This document shows positions 47,135 to 58,514 of a stretch of DNA of 64,000 nucleotides, in pieces (within the stretch, counting starts at the first letter, position 1; each line of letters begins with the position of its first letter). Source of the DNA: Pseudomonadota bacterium (GTDB lineage Bacteria > Pseudomonadota > Gammaproteobacteria > Burkholderiales > Sulfuriferulaceae); the NCBI GenBank assembly GCA_021845925.1, contig JAJZUW010000011.1, forward strand, positions 1 through 64,000, in the 5' to 3' direction. Made by a program: the position numbers and the translations under genes. Under the pieces are notes generated by a model. It was not told the DNA's origin, did not search any database, and worked only from the letters and a program-made list of their open reading frames with translations.

Positions 47135-47989
47135 TCAGTCAAACACCACTGTTTTGTTGGCGTACAGCAGCACGCGGTGTTCGATATGCAGGCGTACCGC
47201 GCGGGACAGCACGATTTTTTCCAGATCGCCGCCACGGCGTATCAGATCGTCCAGATCGTCGCGATGAGAGATCCGGACCACATCCTGTTCGATGATCGGA
47301 CCGTCATCCAGGACTTCGGTGACATAGTGACTGGTGGCACCGATCAGTTTGACGCCGCGCTCATAGGCACGGTGATAGGGCCTGGCGCCATGAAATGCGG
47401 GAAGAAAAGAATGGTGGATATTGATGATCCGATTGGGGTAATGACGGATGAAATCGGCCGACAAAACCTGCATGTAGCGGGCAAGCACGATGAAATCGAC
47501 ATGGTGGCGGCGCAGGATGGCCAGCTGTGTGGCTTCGGCTTCCTGTTTGCTGTCCCGGTGCACCGGAATGTGCTGGAACGGAATCCGGTAGGCTTCGGCC
47601 AGCCAACGCGTGTCGGCATGATTGCTGATGATGATGGGAATTTCGCAGTGCAGTTCGCCAGCCTGGTAGCGATACAGCAGGTCGGCCAGGCAATGGTCAT
47701 AGCGGGACACGAAGATGGCCATGCGCGGCTTGATGCCTGAATGGGACAGTTTCCAGCTCATGTTGAATTCGCTGGCAACCGGTGTGAAGGCGGCTTCGAA
47801 CGCTTCCGGAGGCAGGTCGAATTGGCTGCCATCCCACTCCACGCGCATCAGGAATGTCCCAGTTTCGGCATCCTGATGCTGGTCGGCGTGCAGGATATTG
47901 GCATTGTAGCTCAGCAGAAAGTTGGCGATGGCAGCGACCAGACCCTTGCGGTCCGGGCAACTGACGAGCAGGATGGATGTGGAACTCAT
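47135..47989 (-). CDS. purU: Formyltetrahydrofolate deformylase
   Basis: A 284-residue enzyme that cleaves 10-formyl-THF to formate and THF, giving formate for purine synthesis and balancing folate pools. The N-terminal ACT domain (LVSCPDRKGLVAAIANFLLS) is followed by the formyltransferase-like catalytic domain with NIHHSFLPAFHGARPYHRAY (His in NIHHSFLP). The start at 47989 is chosen because the six codons upstream lack family similarity. Confidence 0.95.
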   Translation of the reverse strand: MSSTSILLVSCPDRKGLVAAIANFLLSYNANILHADQHQDAETGTFLMRVEWDGSQFDLPPEAFEAAFTPVASEFNMSWKLSHSGIKPRMAIFVSRYDHCLADLLYRYQAGELHCEIPIIISNHADTRWLAEAYRIPFQHIPVHRDSKQEAEATQLAILRRHHVDFIVLARYMQVLSADFIRHYPNRIINIHHSFLPAFHGARPYHRAYERGVKLIGATSHYVTEVLDDGPIIEQDVVRISHRDDLDDLIRRGGDLEKIVLSRAVRLHIEHRVLLYANKTVVFD

Positions 47990-48305
47990 GGCAAGAAACC
48001 GGTGCAATCTGTCAGCTCGATATCATACCTGCTGCAGAATCATATCGCTACGTCAGGGGCGGAAATTATCCTGCAAAAAGTGCTTGGCGATGGCGGATGT
48101 ATATCCTAGAATAGCCAAATCTTGTATTCCGGCTGCATAAGAAATACAAGATATTGTGCGCAAGTCTTGCGGAAGTTGTGCAAGGGCTGTGCAGATCCTG
48201 TGCAAAACTTTCTGCGCAAGCTGACGTGGACAGGGCGCCCCGGATCCTGAAAACCGTAAAAAACACTGTAAAAATCCGATACAGCCGTCTCAAGGAGAGG
48301 AGACT
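47990..48305. promoter_or_regulatory. purU-nrdA intergenic region with inverted and TGTGCAA-type repeats
   Basis: A 316-base gap. A perfect 10-base inverted repeat ATCTTGTATT (48119-48128) / AATACAAGAT (48143-48152) lies about 160 bases before nrdA. The right arm overlaps ACAAGATATTGT, which resembles the ACAnTATATTGT half of NrdR boxes. Downstream (48155-48225) TGTGCA or TGCGCA recurs five times (TTGTGCGCAAG, GTTGTGCAAGG, CTGTGCAGATC, CCTGTGCAAAA, CTGCGCAAG). This should be the nrdAB control region; binding by NrdR is inference. Confidence 0.5.
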
Positions 48306-51182
<2,877 letters not shown>

Positions 51183-51296
51183 ACAGGAAGATGTGGCGGG
51201 CAGGTTTGTGACACGTCCGCCATTTGCCGGAAAATCCGGTTATCAGTGTATCCGGCTGTCGTCGCGCGATGACAGCTGGCATGAGGAGTCAACGAC

Positions 51297-52421
51297 ATGA
51301 TGCTTAGCTTTGAAGACACCCCGTTCAGCCCGGCACCGAAACGTGCCGATATTGTTCAGCAGCCCGCGACAACCGGAGAACCGGTAGCCGCATCTGCTAG
51401 CCTGCAGCGCGTTCGTGCCGAGGACAAGCGCGTCATCAATGGTCTGGCTGACGTCAACCAGTTGGTGCCGTTCAAATACAAATGGGCTTGGGAAAAGTAC
51501 CTCGCCGGCTGCGCCAATCACTGGATGCCGCAGGAAATCAACATGAGCCGCGACATCGCCCAGTGGAAGGATCCAACCGCACTGACCGAAGACGAGCGCC
51601 GCATCGTCCGTCGCAACCTGGGATTTTTTACCACTGCCGACAGTCTGGCTGCCAACAACATCGTGCTGGGCACCTATCGCCATATCACGGCGCCTGAATG
51701 TCGCCAGTATCTGTTGCGCCAGGCTTTTGAAGAAGCGATTCATACGCACGCCTATCAGTACATTGTCGAAAGTCTGGGTCTGGATGAAGGCGAAGTGTTC
51801 AACGCCTACCATGAAGTGTCCAGCATTCGCGAGAAAGACGAATTCCTAATTCCGTTCATTGAAACGCTCACCGATCCGGCATTTCGCACCGGCACGCACG
51901 AAAATGACCAGAAGCTGCTCAAATCGCTGATCGTGTTTGCCTGCATCATGGAAGGCCTGTTCTTCTACGTGGGTTTTGTGCAGATACTGGCGCTTGGTCG
52001 TCAGAACAAGATGACTGGCGCTGCCGAACAGTACCAGTACATCTTGCGTGACGAGTCCATGCACTGCAATTTTGGCATCGACCTGATCAACACCATCAAG
52101 CTGGAAAATCCCCAGCTGTGGACCCAGGAATTCCGCGAAGACATTCGCGCCCTGATGCGCAAGGGTGTTGAACTGGAATACCGTTACGCCGAAGACACCA
52201 TGCCACGTGGGGTGCTTGGGCTGAATGCCGCCATGTTCAAGGAATACCTGCGCTTTGTGGCCAACCGTCGCTGCCAGCAGATCGGCCTGGACGAACTGTA
52301 TGAAAACGCAGGCAATCCTTTCCCGTGGATGAGCGAAATGATCGATCTCAAAAAGGAAAAGAACTTTTTCGAGACCCGTGTCACCGAATACCAGACCGGT
52401 GGTGCACTCAGCTGGGATTGA
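51297..52421 (+). CDS. nrdB: Ribonucleoside-diphosphate reductase, beta subunit
   Basis: A 374-residue radical-bearing subunit. The diiron-site helices are read in [18 protein letters not shown] (Glu-x-x-His with the radical Tyr four residues after His, as in class Ia) and [16 protein letters not shown] (Glu-x-x-His). The protein ends [12 protein letters not shown], the C-terminal tail that docks into NrdA. A 114-base gap after nrdA has no gene. The Tn7-like element starts within ~20 bases of its stop. Confidence 0.97.
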   Translation: MMLSFEDTPFSPAPKRADIVQQPATTGEPVAASASLQRVRAEDKRVINGLADVNQLVPFKYKWAWEKYLAGCANHWMPQEINMSRDIAQWKDPTALTEDERRIVRRNLGFFTTADSLAANNIVLGTYRHITAPECRQYLLRQAFEEAIHTHAYQYIVESLGLDEGEVFNAYHEVSSIREKDEFLIPFIETLTDPAFRTGTHENDQKLLKSLIVFACIMEGLFFYVGFVQILALGRQNKMTGAAEQYQYILRDESMHCNFGIDLINTIKLENPQLWTQEFREDIRALMRKGVELEYRYAEDTMPRGVLGLNAAMFKEYLRFVANRRCQQIGLDELYENAGNPFPWMSEMIDLKKEKNFFETRVTEYQTGGALSWD

Positions 52422-52438
52422 GGGCCGTTTTCGTCAAA

Positions 52439-52497
52439 TCTCATTAAACATGACACGAATCTCATTAAAGATGACATTCGTCTCATTAAAGATGACA
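52439..52497 (+). repeat. Three 21-bp-spaced repeats, putative TnsB-binding sites
   Basis: TCTCATTAAACATGACA, TCTCATTAAAGATGACA and TCTCATTAAAGATGACA begin at 52439, 52460 and 52481. The 21-base period is two helical turns and matches the close spacing of TnsB sites in the right end of Tn7. The core CATTAAAGATGACA reads in the same inward direction as the transposase sites of related Tn7-like elements. The function is inferred. Confidence 0.7.
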
Positions 52498-52500
52498 ATC

Positions 52501-52525
52501 ATGCCCCGATCCAGGGGCATTTTTG
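52501..52525 (+). terminator. Terminator between TnsB sites and tnsA promoter
   Basis: ATGCCCC-GATCCA-GGGGCAT followed by TTTTG. It blocks reading from nrdB into the transposition genes, or may be the original nrdB terminator if the element begins after it; the repeats upstream argue for the first view. Confidence 0.85.
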
Positions 52526-52587
52526 TTGCAATTTATTAGGAAAGGGCTATACTTTTCATATTGTGAGATGACATTGTCATATCATCT
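52526..52587 (+). promoter_or_regulatory. tnsA promoter with overlapping dyad (possible TnsB autoregulation)
   Basis: TTGCAA (52526-52531), 16 bases, TATACT (52548-52553) form a sigma-70-like promoter. Just downstream lies ATGACATTGTCAT (52568-52580), a near-perfect dyad whose GATGACATT half equals the 3' part of the 21-bp repeats. A TnsB-type protein could thus bind here and repress its own operon; this is inference. Confidence 0.5.
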
Positions 52588-53238
52588 ATGGAAAATAAAG
52601 CATACAGCCCTCCGCAGTCGAACTTGGCCAGGCAAATAAAACGTGGCCGGGTTGGCGTGCATATCGTTGACTTCCCGTCCATAAAGAATTCCAGGGTGAT
52701 TGTCTGCGAATCCAAGCTGGAAGCAGATTTCTGTCAGTTACTGGAATTTGACCCTGAAGTTGTCTCCTATACACCTCAGCCCCAAACCATTACGCTTTAC
52801 GTGAACGGCGTGCTGACCAATTACACGCCAGATTTCCAGGTCGCTTATCAATTCAGGCCAGATGGCTTTTTTGAAATCAAGCCCGACGAGGTTACGTCCT
52901 GGGATGAATATCAAGCCCTAATGGCAGCGGCTGCCCAGTATTTTCCAGAGATGGGATATTCGTTCAGATTGATGCTTGGATCCGAGATTCGGCAGGAGCC
53001 GATGTTGAGTAACCTGAGATACTTTTATTCGAAGCTGCATGTCGTGTCCGAGCACGAATACAAATATCTTCTGGAGCATCTGAAGCGTTCAGGAGGAAAA
53101 GCCAATTACGCCGAATTGCTGGAAATGCCGGTGCCACCGAGTATTGGTGCCATCGCCAAAGGAATTTATAGCCAGACGATTGATGTTGATCTGAATTTGA
53201 GTCTGGGAAGAGACACTGTGCTGCGTTTGAGGGGCTGA
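52588..53238 (+). CDS. tnsA: TnsA-type transposase endonuclease subunit
   Basis: A 216-residue restriction-endonuclease-fold protein. It cuts the 5' ends of a Tn7-like element, so that with TnsB it moves by cut-and-paste. Catalytic residues are likely Glu45 (ESKLEADF), Asp82 (NYTPDF) and the Glu96-x-Lys98 pair (FFEIKPDEV). Residues ~110-216 form the TnsC-contacting C-terminal helical domain. It is the first gene of a tight operon (2 bases before tnsB). Confidence 0.9.
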   Translation: MENKAYSPPQSNLARQIKRGRVGVHIVDFPSIKNSRVIVCESKLEADFCQLLEFDPEVVSYTPQPQTITLYVNGVLTNYTPDFQVAYQFRPDGFFEIKPDEVTSWDEYQALMAAAAQYFPEMGYSFRLMLGSEIRQEPMLSNLRYFYSKLHVVSEHEYKYLLEHLKRSGGKANYAELLEMPVPPSIGAIAKGIYSQTIDVDLNLSLGRDTVLRLRG

Positions 53239-53240
53239 CG

Positions 53241-55142
53241 ATGAGCCAAGCGCATAGCCCTAAAATCGGGGCAAGGTATTTTCTGAATGGCAGCCAGTAT
53301 GAGGTTGCTGGGGTGGATGCTGAATATGTCACCCTGCGTGGGATCAATACCAAAACGAATCGATATATCCAGGTTGCGAAATTCGGCGATAGCCTGAACT
53401 CCGGAGTGCTCAAGCTTTCATTGTCGGCACCAGCCGAAGGTTCGGAGGTTCCTCAAATTCTTGGTCTGAGTGATAAGCAAAGAAAACTTTATGAACGAAA
53501 GGTAGCCTATGTCCTGAAACTCGGAAAGTTGGCGCAAAATTCGATTGGGAAGCATGCACTTGTAGATCAGATCATTGAGTTTGCAAAGTCGATTCAGGAT
53601 CCGGTTCCGCCCAGTTATGAAACATTCATGCGTTGGATGAGGGAGTATTACCGAGCAGGTGCCAATCCGTTGAAACTTACCGATAAGCGTAAGGGAACTG
53701 GCAGGCATAAGCGTCTCGATTCTGAATCGATCGAGATCATGAACGATTACATCAAGACTGAATTTCTGAAAGATACTCGTCCGTCGGTGCAGCTTGTATA
53801 TGATCTTGTGAGTGCACAGATTGCCGTCAACAATCAGAAGCGGCCCGTTGATCGGCAGATTGCAATTCCGTCCAGGGCGACTTTTTATCGGGTGGTCGCC
53901 GCGCTCGCTCCGTATTATGTGGATAAAAAACGTGAAGGCAAGTACGCCGCCAATAAAAACCATAAGTACGGCAAAGAAATTCACAAGACTTCGCGCCTGT
54001 GCGAACGGGTCGAAGTAGACTCACATTTGATGGATGTCCTGATCGTCACGGACGACAGAAAATCCGTAGTCGGTCGTCCCTGGCTTTGTGCCATGATCGA
54101 CGTGGACAGTCGCTGCATCATTGGCTGGGAACTGTCATTTGCCCCTCCATCGGCAGCAAAAGTGCTGCGTGCTCTCCGGTTTGCCATGGCCTCTGAAACT
54201 GACTGGGAGACAGCCGGGGCTCCAGAAGAACTCGTTCTGGATAATGGTACCGAGTTCAGGAACTACGTGCTGCAATTGGTCGCCGGCACCTATGGGGTTC
54301 AGCTTCGCTATGTCTCCCCGCGTTCTCCGGATCAAAAGCCGCACATTGAACGGTTTTTTGGCACGCTCAATACGCAATTTGTGCATTTGATGCCTGGAAC
54401 TGTCAGATCCAGTCCGTCTGATCGCGGGGACTATGATTCGAAGTTCAACGCCACCTTCACCCTGACTGAGTTAAGGGAAAAGTTTTCTTTCTGGGTCAGG
54501 GAGATTTATCATGAGACCAAACACCAATCACTTGGCATTGCTCCGATCGATGTCTGGCGCAGAAAATTCAAATACTACCCGCCCAACCGATATCCCAAGG
54601 TCGATCTTGATCTGACCTGCCGCCCGTTTGTATATCGAACCGTTTCAGGCGGTCGAGTCAGTTTCGAGCGGCTGCAATGGAGCAGCCCGTCCCTTTCATC
54701 CATGGCTGCTCGCGCGCAGCAGATGGGGGCAGGGGACAAGGTAAAGGTTTATTACGATGAAACGGATCTTGGATTCGTGCTGGTGGAAGATCCGACAGAC
54801 CGCAGCAGCCTGATTCGAGCGGATGCCGTGAGTCCAGCTTATCAGGAAGGATTGTCTCTTTACGAACACAAGCTGATCATGCGTAAAAAGAAACTGGATT
54901 ACCGGAATTTGCCCGATGTCGGGTTCAGTCAGGTGCGGCTGGACTTTTATCGTGAACTCTCAAAATTGGCCTCGTCCGCAAATGTTCGGAAGGTGATTGC
55001 CAGATTGCAGAAGGCAATTCCGGAACTGGATGAGCAGTCCGAACCGCTGTTTATACCGGAAACGCCCGCAGACAAACACAGCGTTCCATCAGCACAAAAC
55101 AATGAAGATGACGAAGGGGATTATGTGGGGTACCTGGTATGA
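53241..55142 (+). CDS. tnsB: TnsB-type DDE transposase
   Basis: A 633-residue DDE transposase that binds the ends and joins the 3' strands to the target. The triad is Asp260 (VEVDSHLMDV), Asp334 (LVLDNGTEF) and Glu370 (KPHIERFFGTL). N-terminal helix-turn-helix segments read ATFYRVVAALAPYYV (~213). The C-terminal Mu-type beta barrel and tail contact TnsC. ATGA overlap with tnsC. Confidence 0.95.
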   Translation: MSQAHSPKIGARYFLNGSQYEVAGVDAEYVTLRGINTKTNRYIQVAKFGDSLNSGVLKLSLSAPAEGSEVPQILGLSDKQRKLYERKVAYVLKLGKLAQNSIGKHALVDQIIEFAKSIQDPVPPSYETFMRWMREYYRAGANPLKLTDKRKGTGRHKRLDSESIEIMNDYIKTEFLKDTRPSVQLVYDLVSAQIAVNNQKRPVDRQIAIPSRATFYRVVAALAPYYVDKKREGKYAANKNHKYGKEIHKTSRLCERVEVDSHLMDVLIVTDDRKSVVGRPWLCAMIDVDSRCIIGWELSFAPPSAAKVLRALRFAMASETDWETAGAPEELVLDNGTEFRNYVLQLVAGTYGVQLRYVSPRSPDQKPHIERFFGTLNTQFVHLMPGTVRSSPSDRGDYDSKFNATFTLTELREKFSFWVREIYHETKHQSLGIAPIDVWRRKFKYYPPNRYPKVDLDLTCRPFVYRTVSGGRVSFERLQWSSPSLSSMAARAQQMGAGDKVKVYYDETDLGFVLVEDPTDRSSLIRADAVSPAYQEGLSLYEHKLIMRKKKLDYRNLPDVGFSQVRLDFYRELSKLASSANVRKVIARLQKAIPELDEQSEPLFIPETPADKHSVPSAQNNEDDEGDYVGYLV

Positions 55143-56194
55143 AGCTGAAACTTTGGTTAAGGGACGGGGCCGGTGCCGCGGCCGGGTCAGACGAGCATGA
55201 AGAAATGCATCGGCGAGTAGAAAAACAGCGGGAGTACGCGCGCTATACCATTCCCCACAAGCTGTTTGCCGATGCTCTGGAAAAGGTCGAAGACTGCCTG
55301 GCATCAACCCAAGTTGCGGTGGATACGAATGCCTGCCTGATCACCGGGCTCCCTGGAACCGGGAAATCGACTCTTTCCAACAAGCTGATCAAGGATATCG
55401 AAGAGCAGATTCCACCGAGGACTGTTCTGACAGAAGATTCGATCAAGAAGATCATTCCTGTCTTTTACACCAAACTGGACAGTGATGTCACCACGAAACG
55501 TTTGGCAAAGAGCATGCTGATCGCGCTTGGTGAAGAAAATGTTTCCGGGGACGGCACCGATCTGACCATGCGCCTTGTGCGTTTGTTGAAGACCTGCGAC
55601 ACCCGGCTCATCATCCTGGATGAGTTTCATCACTTGCTGTTAAGGGGTGCGGAAAAGTCTCGAGAGGCCGTATGCAACTGGGTCAAGTTCCTGCTCGACA
55701 GCTCCGGCGTGCCAATGGTCATTCTCGGTACGCCAGACTGTGAAACAATTATCGACGACAATAGGCAGCTCAGCCGTCGGGTGTGCTTTCGCAGCCAACT
55801 GGAACCTTTCGAATTCTCCCTGGCATCGAAATCTGAGTATATCAGGGTCATCCGAGCGCTGAACAGTGCCTTTGAAACTCTGGGGCAGGTCCAGATCAGT
55901 CCGATGCTAACGGACGATCGCATGGCACAGGCGCTCTATGTTGCAACCGGCGGGTTGATGGATTCGATCAGGAAGCTGCTGGCCTATGTGCTGGCGGCTG
56001 CGCACAACGCCAACAGCCCGGTTGTCGGATTTCCGGAGTTTCAAACTGCGTATTCCCGTCTCACGCTGGAAGGCGCAATTCTCGAACAGACCAGCAACAA
56101 GAAAAGTGACCCCAATCCTTTCGCGATGACGACAGCCGATCTGATTGGCATATTGTCGAAAGCCTCTGATCGTTCGAGAAAGAAAACGCGGTGA
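55139..56194 (+). CDS. tnsC: TnsC-type AAA ATPase
   Basis: A 351-residue AAA+ regulator that forms filaments on target DNA and links TniQ to TnsB. Walker A is GLPGTGKST (residues 70-78), Walker B LIILDEFHHLL (~161-171), and the sensor region ILGTPDC (~202). The start overlaps tnsB (ATGA) and the stop overlaps tniQ (GTGA). Confidence 0.95.
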   Translation: MKLKLWLRDGAGAAAGSDEHEEMHRRVEKQREYARYTIPHKLFADALEKVEDCLASTQVAVDTNACLITGLPGTGKSTLSNKLIKDIEEQIPPRTVLTEDSIKKIIPVFYTKLDSDVTTKRLAKSMLIALGEENVSGDGTDLTMRLVRLLKTCDTRLIILDEFHHLLLRGAEKSREAVCNWVKFLLDSSGVPMVILGTPDCETIIDDNRQLSRRVCFRSQLEPFEFSLASKSEYIRVIRALNSAFETLGQVQISPMLTDDRMAQALYVATGGLMDSIRKLLAYVLAAAHNANSPVVGFPEFQTAYSRLTLEGAILEQTSNKKSDPNPFAMTTADLIGILSKASDRSRKKTR

Positions 56195-58341
56195 TCGAGC
56201 GCTTGCATTATCTGGCTTTGCCGAAGGATGAAGAAAGTCCGCGAAGTGTCCTGATGCGTACCGCGATGCACAATGGGTATCCCAGTGTAACGCAGCTCGG
56301 CTCGCGGTTCGGGCTTCAGGTGACACAGCCCCTTTCCTTGCAAATTGGGGATGCACCCTTAATCGGCGAGCTTCTCAAGGAAGCGGGGGAACACAAGGAG
56401 CGATTTGGCCGGATTTTTTACACCCAGGCAAAAGGGGTTACGAAAGCGACACCTGTGGCGATCATGGGAACGTTGACCCCGCTCTCCGCCTTCGGGAAAT
56501 CTCACCACAAAGTCTGTCCAGCCTGCCTTGAAGAAGGGTATCTGAAATCCATCCAGGATGTAGACTGGGTGAATGTGTGCCCCTATCATGGCATATGCTA
56601 CCTCACTGAATGTCCTGGGTGTGGCAAGCCATTTAGCTGGATTTTCATGCAGATTTCGACATGCAGGTGCGGATGCCACCTGGATCCACATCGGCTTCCC
56701 CGTATCGAAGCCGATGCAGAGGGCGCCAGACTGCTGCTCGAATATCTGAGAAAAGGAGATGCGACCAGTGTTCAGCGGCTGAATCGAATTCTTGCTGCAT
56801 TGAAATTTGAGCAGGCCGACGATATCGATGCGAGAATCCAGCTCTTCAATCAGGCTGCTTCGATTTCGTCAGAGCCCGAGCGAGGGCTGAAAATCTGGCT
56901 GTCGAAAATGCGGGAAAAATGCTCTGGTCTGCCCGCCAGAGTCCTGCTGGCGCCATTTCTTGCCATGCGGGATGACGAGGTAACTAGCAAGGCGCAACAG
57001 CTGCTGGATACGTGTTCCCCTGATTTTGTCGAGGAATGCCGGGAGTGCTATTGCAGGGAGGGCAGCCTGACAGAGCCGCAAACCTGTCTCGCGTTGGGTA
57101 TCAGTTCCCAGACGCTCGCAAGCCTGGTAACGCATGGATTTCTCGAAAAGCGGCTGGTTGGGAAAAGGGGGGTTGAATTCCCCTATCAATCCCTGTGCAA
57201 GTTCTACGGGTTGTTCAAACCGGTGAAGATTAGGCCAGGAATCATGCTGGAGGCGTTGTGTCCGCCTAATTCGTTTGCGGCCTCATTGAGCAGGAAGCTT
57301 GAGCTGTTGCAAGCGAACAGCTTGGTTCTGGCTGAGGCGGATGCACGTCAGCCACTCAGCCGGTTTCTGATCGCACCGATACTGGATGAGGAACCTTCGC
57401 TGAAAAGCAGCACGGTCATTCCCGAAGGTCATATCAGTGTTCGCTCAGTGGCTGAGCGTCTTGGTGTCTACCCGGATGCTGTCAGACGGGCTTTGCAGGC
57501 AGGCTTCATTTCCAAAGCGGTCCTGATTGGCAAGGCCAACACGGTATTCGTGCCAGAAACGGACGTGGCTGAATTCGAGCGGACGCATGTGTTTATCGGG
57601 CCGTTGGCAAGGCAATGTGGCGCGAAGGCCACAGCATTTTCCGCGCAACTCGCTACAGCAGGCATCCTGCCGGTATCCGGGCCAAGGATTGATCAAGGGC
57701 TGGTGGCGCTGTACCGGGCAGAAGACCTTGCTGGTCATGATTTGAAGAAAATCGCAGCCATGCCAAAGTTTCAGACCAGGGCAGGGCGCAAGAAGGGTGA
57801 TCCAATAAAATATTCCGGACAGGAATGGCTCCGGGCAGCGGACGTTGGCGGCCTGCTGAAAATGTCAGTCCAGTATTTTAGTGCATTGGTGGATTATGGC
57901 TTGCTTGTAGAAGGCGTGCCGCCAGGGCGTGAAGCAGACAACACACGATTCTTCGGGGCCGAATCGGTAGGTGTTACGCAGCAATGGCTGGATTCGGCCA
58001 AAACGCCGGAGGAAATTGCCAAGAGGGAAGGGAGCACAAAAGCCCAGATATTGAAGCGATTTGTAGCAAGTGGCAACATCAAACCGCTTTACCTAGGCAA
58101 GAAAACCCTGATTTCAGGGGAAGATGTGCAGCGGATACATGAGCATCGCAAGCTATACTGTACATGCCCTGAGGCCGCGGCACACATTGGCGCGCAACAG
58201 CGACACTTCCACAACATGATCAAACTGGGCAAAATTAGCCCAGTACCGGAAGAAGAAACGGGTGTGGGTACGGTGATTTTGTTGAGGTGGGGGGATGTGC
58301 GTGGCCCAAATAAAGCGCGTGCTCAAGCAGCAGTTGTATGA
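56191..58341 (+). CDS. tniQ: TniQ/TnsD-type target-site selector with HTH-rich C-terminus
   Basis: A 716-residue protein with GTG start overlapping tnsC. The N-terminal TniQ domain reads LPKDEESPRSVLMRTAMHNG. Zinc ligands are CPACLEEG (~109), CPYHGICYLTECPGCGKPF and TCRCGCHLD. The C-terminal ~400 residues hold several helix-turn-helix/wing modules: QTCLALGISSQTLASLVTHG, SVAERLGVYPDAVRRALQAG, ADVGGLLKMSVQYFSALVDY, EEIAKREGSTKAQILKRF and EAAAHIGAQQRHFHNMIKLG. It is longer than Tn7 TnsD (~508) and should read a specific site, here presumably the end of nrdB. The last codons overlap IS-derived sequence, so the native C-terminus may be lost. Confidence 0.88.
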   Translation: MIERLHYLALPKDEESPRSVLMRTAMHNGYPSVTQLGSRFGLQVTQPLSLQIGDAPLIGELLKEAGEHKERFGRIFYTQAKGVTKATPVAIMGTLTPLSAFGKSHHKVCPACLEEGYLKSIQDVDWVNVCPYHGICYLTECPGCGKPFSWIFMQISTCRCGCHLDPHRLPRIEADAEGARLLLEYLRKGDATSVQRLNRILAALKFEQADDIDARIQLFNQAASISSEPERGLKIWLSKMREKCSGLPARVLLAPFLAMRDDEVTSKAQQLLDTCSPDFVEECRECYCREGSLTEPQTCLALGISSQTLASLVTHGFLEKRLVGKRGVEFPYQSLCKFYGLFKPVKIRPGIMLEALCPPNSFAASLSRKLELLQANSLVLAEADARQPLSRFLIAPILDEEPSLKSSTVIPEGHISVRSVAERLGVYPDAVRRALQAGFISKAVLIGKANTVFVPETDVAEFERTHVFIGPLARQCGAKATAFSAQLATAGILPVSGPRIDQGLVALYRAEDLAGHDLKKIAAMPKFQTRAGRKKGDPIKYSGQEWLRAADVGGLLKMSVQYFSALVDYGLLVEGVPPGREADNTRFFGAESVGVTQQWLDSAKTPEEIAKREGSTKAQILKRFVASGNIKPLYLGKKTLISGEDVQRIHEHRKLYCTCPEAAAHIGAQQRHFHNMIKLGKISPVPEEETGVGTVILLRWGDVRGPNKARAQAAVV

Positions 58342-58453
58342 TTACAGCCACGCCCGCCCACACGTGGCCTTGGGCGGGGTAACACCGAAACAGCGGCTGG
58401 CCATGGCCACATAACTCTACTTTTGCCCCCAACCAAAAATGGGGGGATTACCG
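58301..58453 (+). pseudogene. 3' remnant of an IS3/IS481-type transposase with its terminal repeat
   Basis: In a frame different from tniQ, codons from ~58301 to the TAA at 58414 read KRVLKQQLYDYSHARPHVAL followed by GGVTPKQRLAMAT. This is the end of a DDE insertion-sequence transposase (the YNxxRPHxALGGxTP motif). It is followed by CAAAAATGGGGGGATTACC (58434-58452), a typical IS3-like end. The rest of the IS is missing, so a deletion joined the tniQ gene to it. Confidence 0.7.
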
Positions 58454-58514
58454 TTCAGGGTCGACTAAAGCGGATATGCGATGTTCATGAATTAGGAATT
58501 CAAGGAAAGTCGGC

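Noticed and set aside
52526-52580. TGTTGCAA at 52524 as the true transposon tip
   Set aside because: It would leave the three phased repeats outside the element, and only one partial site would remain inside; the repeats behind nrdB fit better as end sites. It remains a fallback if no other tip is found.
52588-58341. CRISPR-associated transposon
   Set aside because: No cas genes or repeat-spacer array follow tniQ in the visible part; the long HTH-rich TniQ suggests protein-guided site choice.
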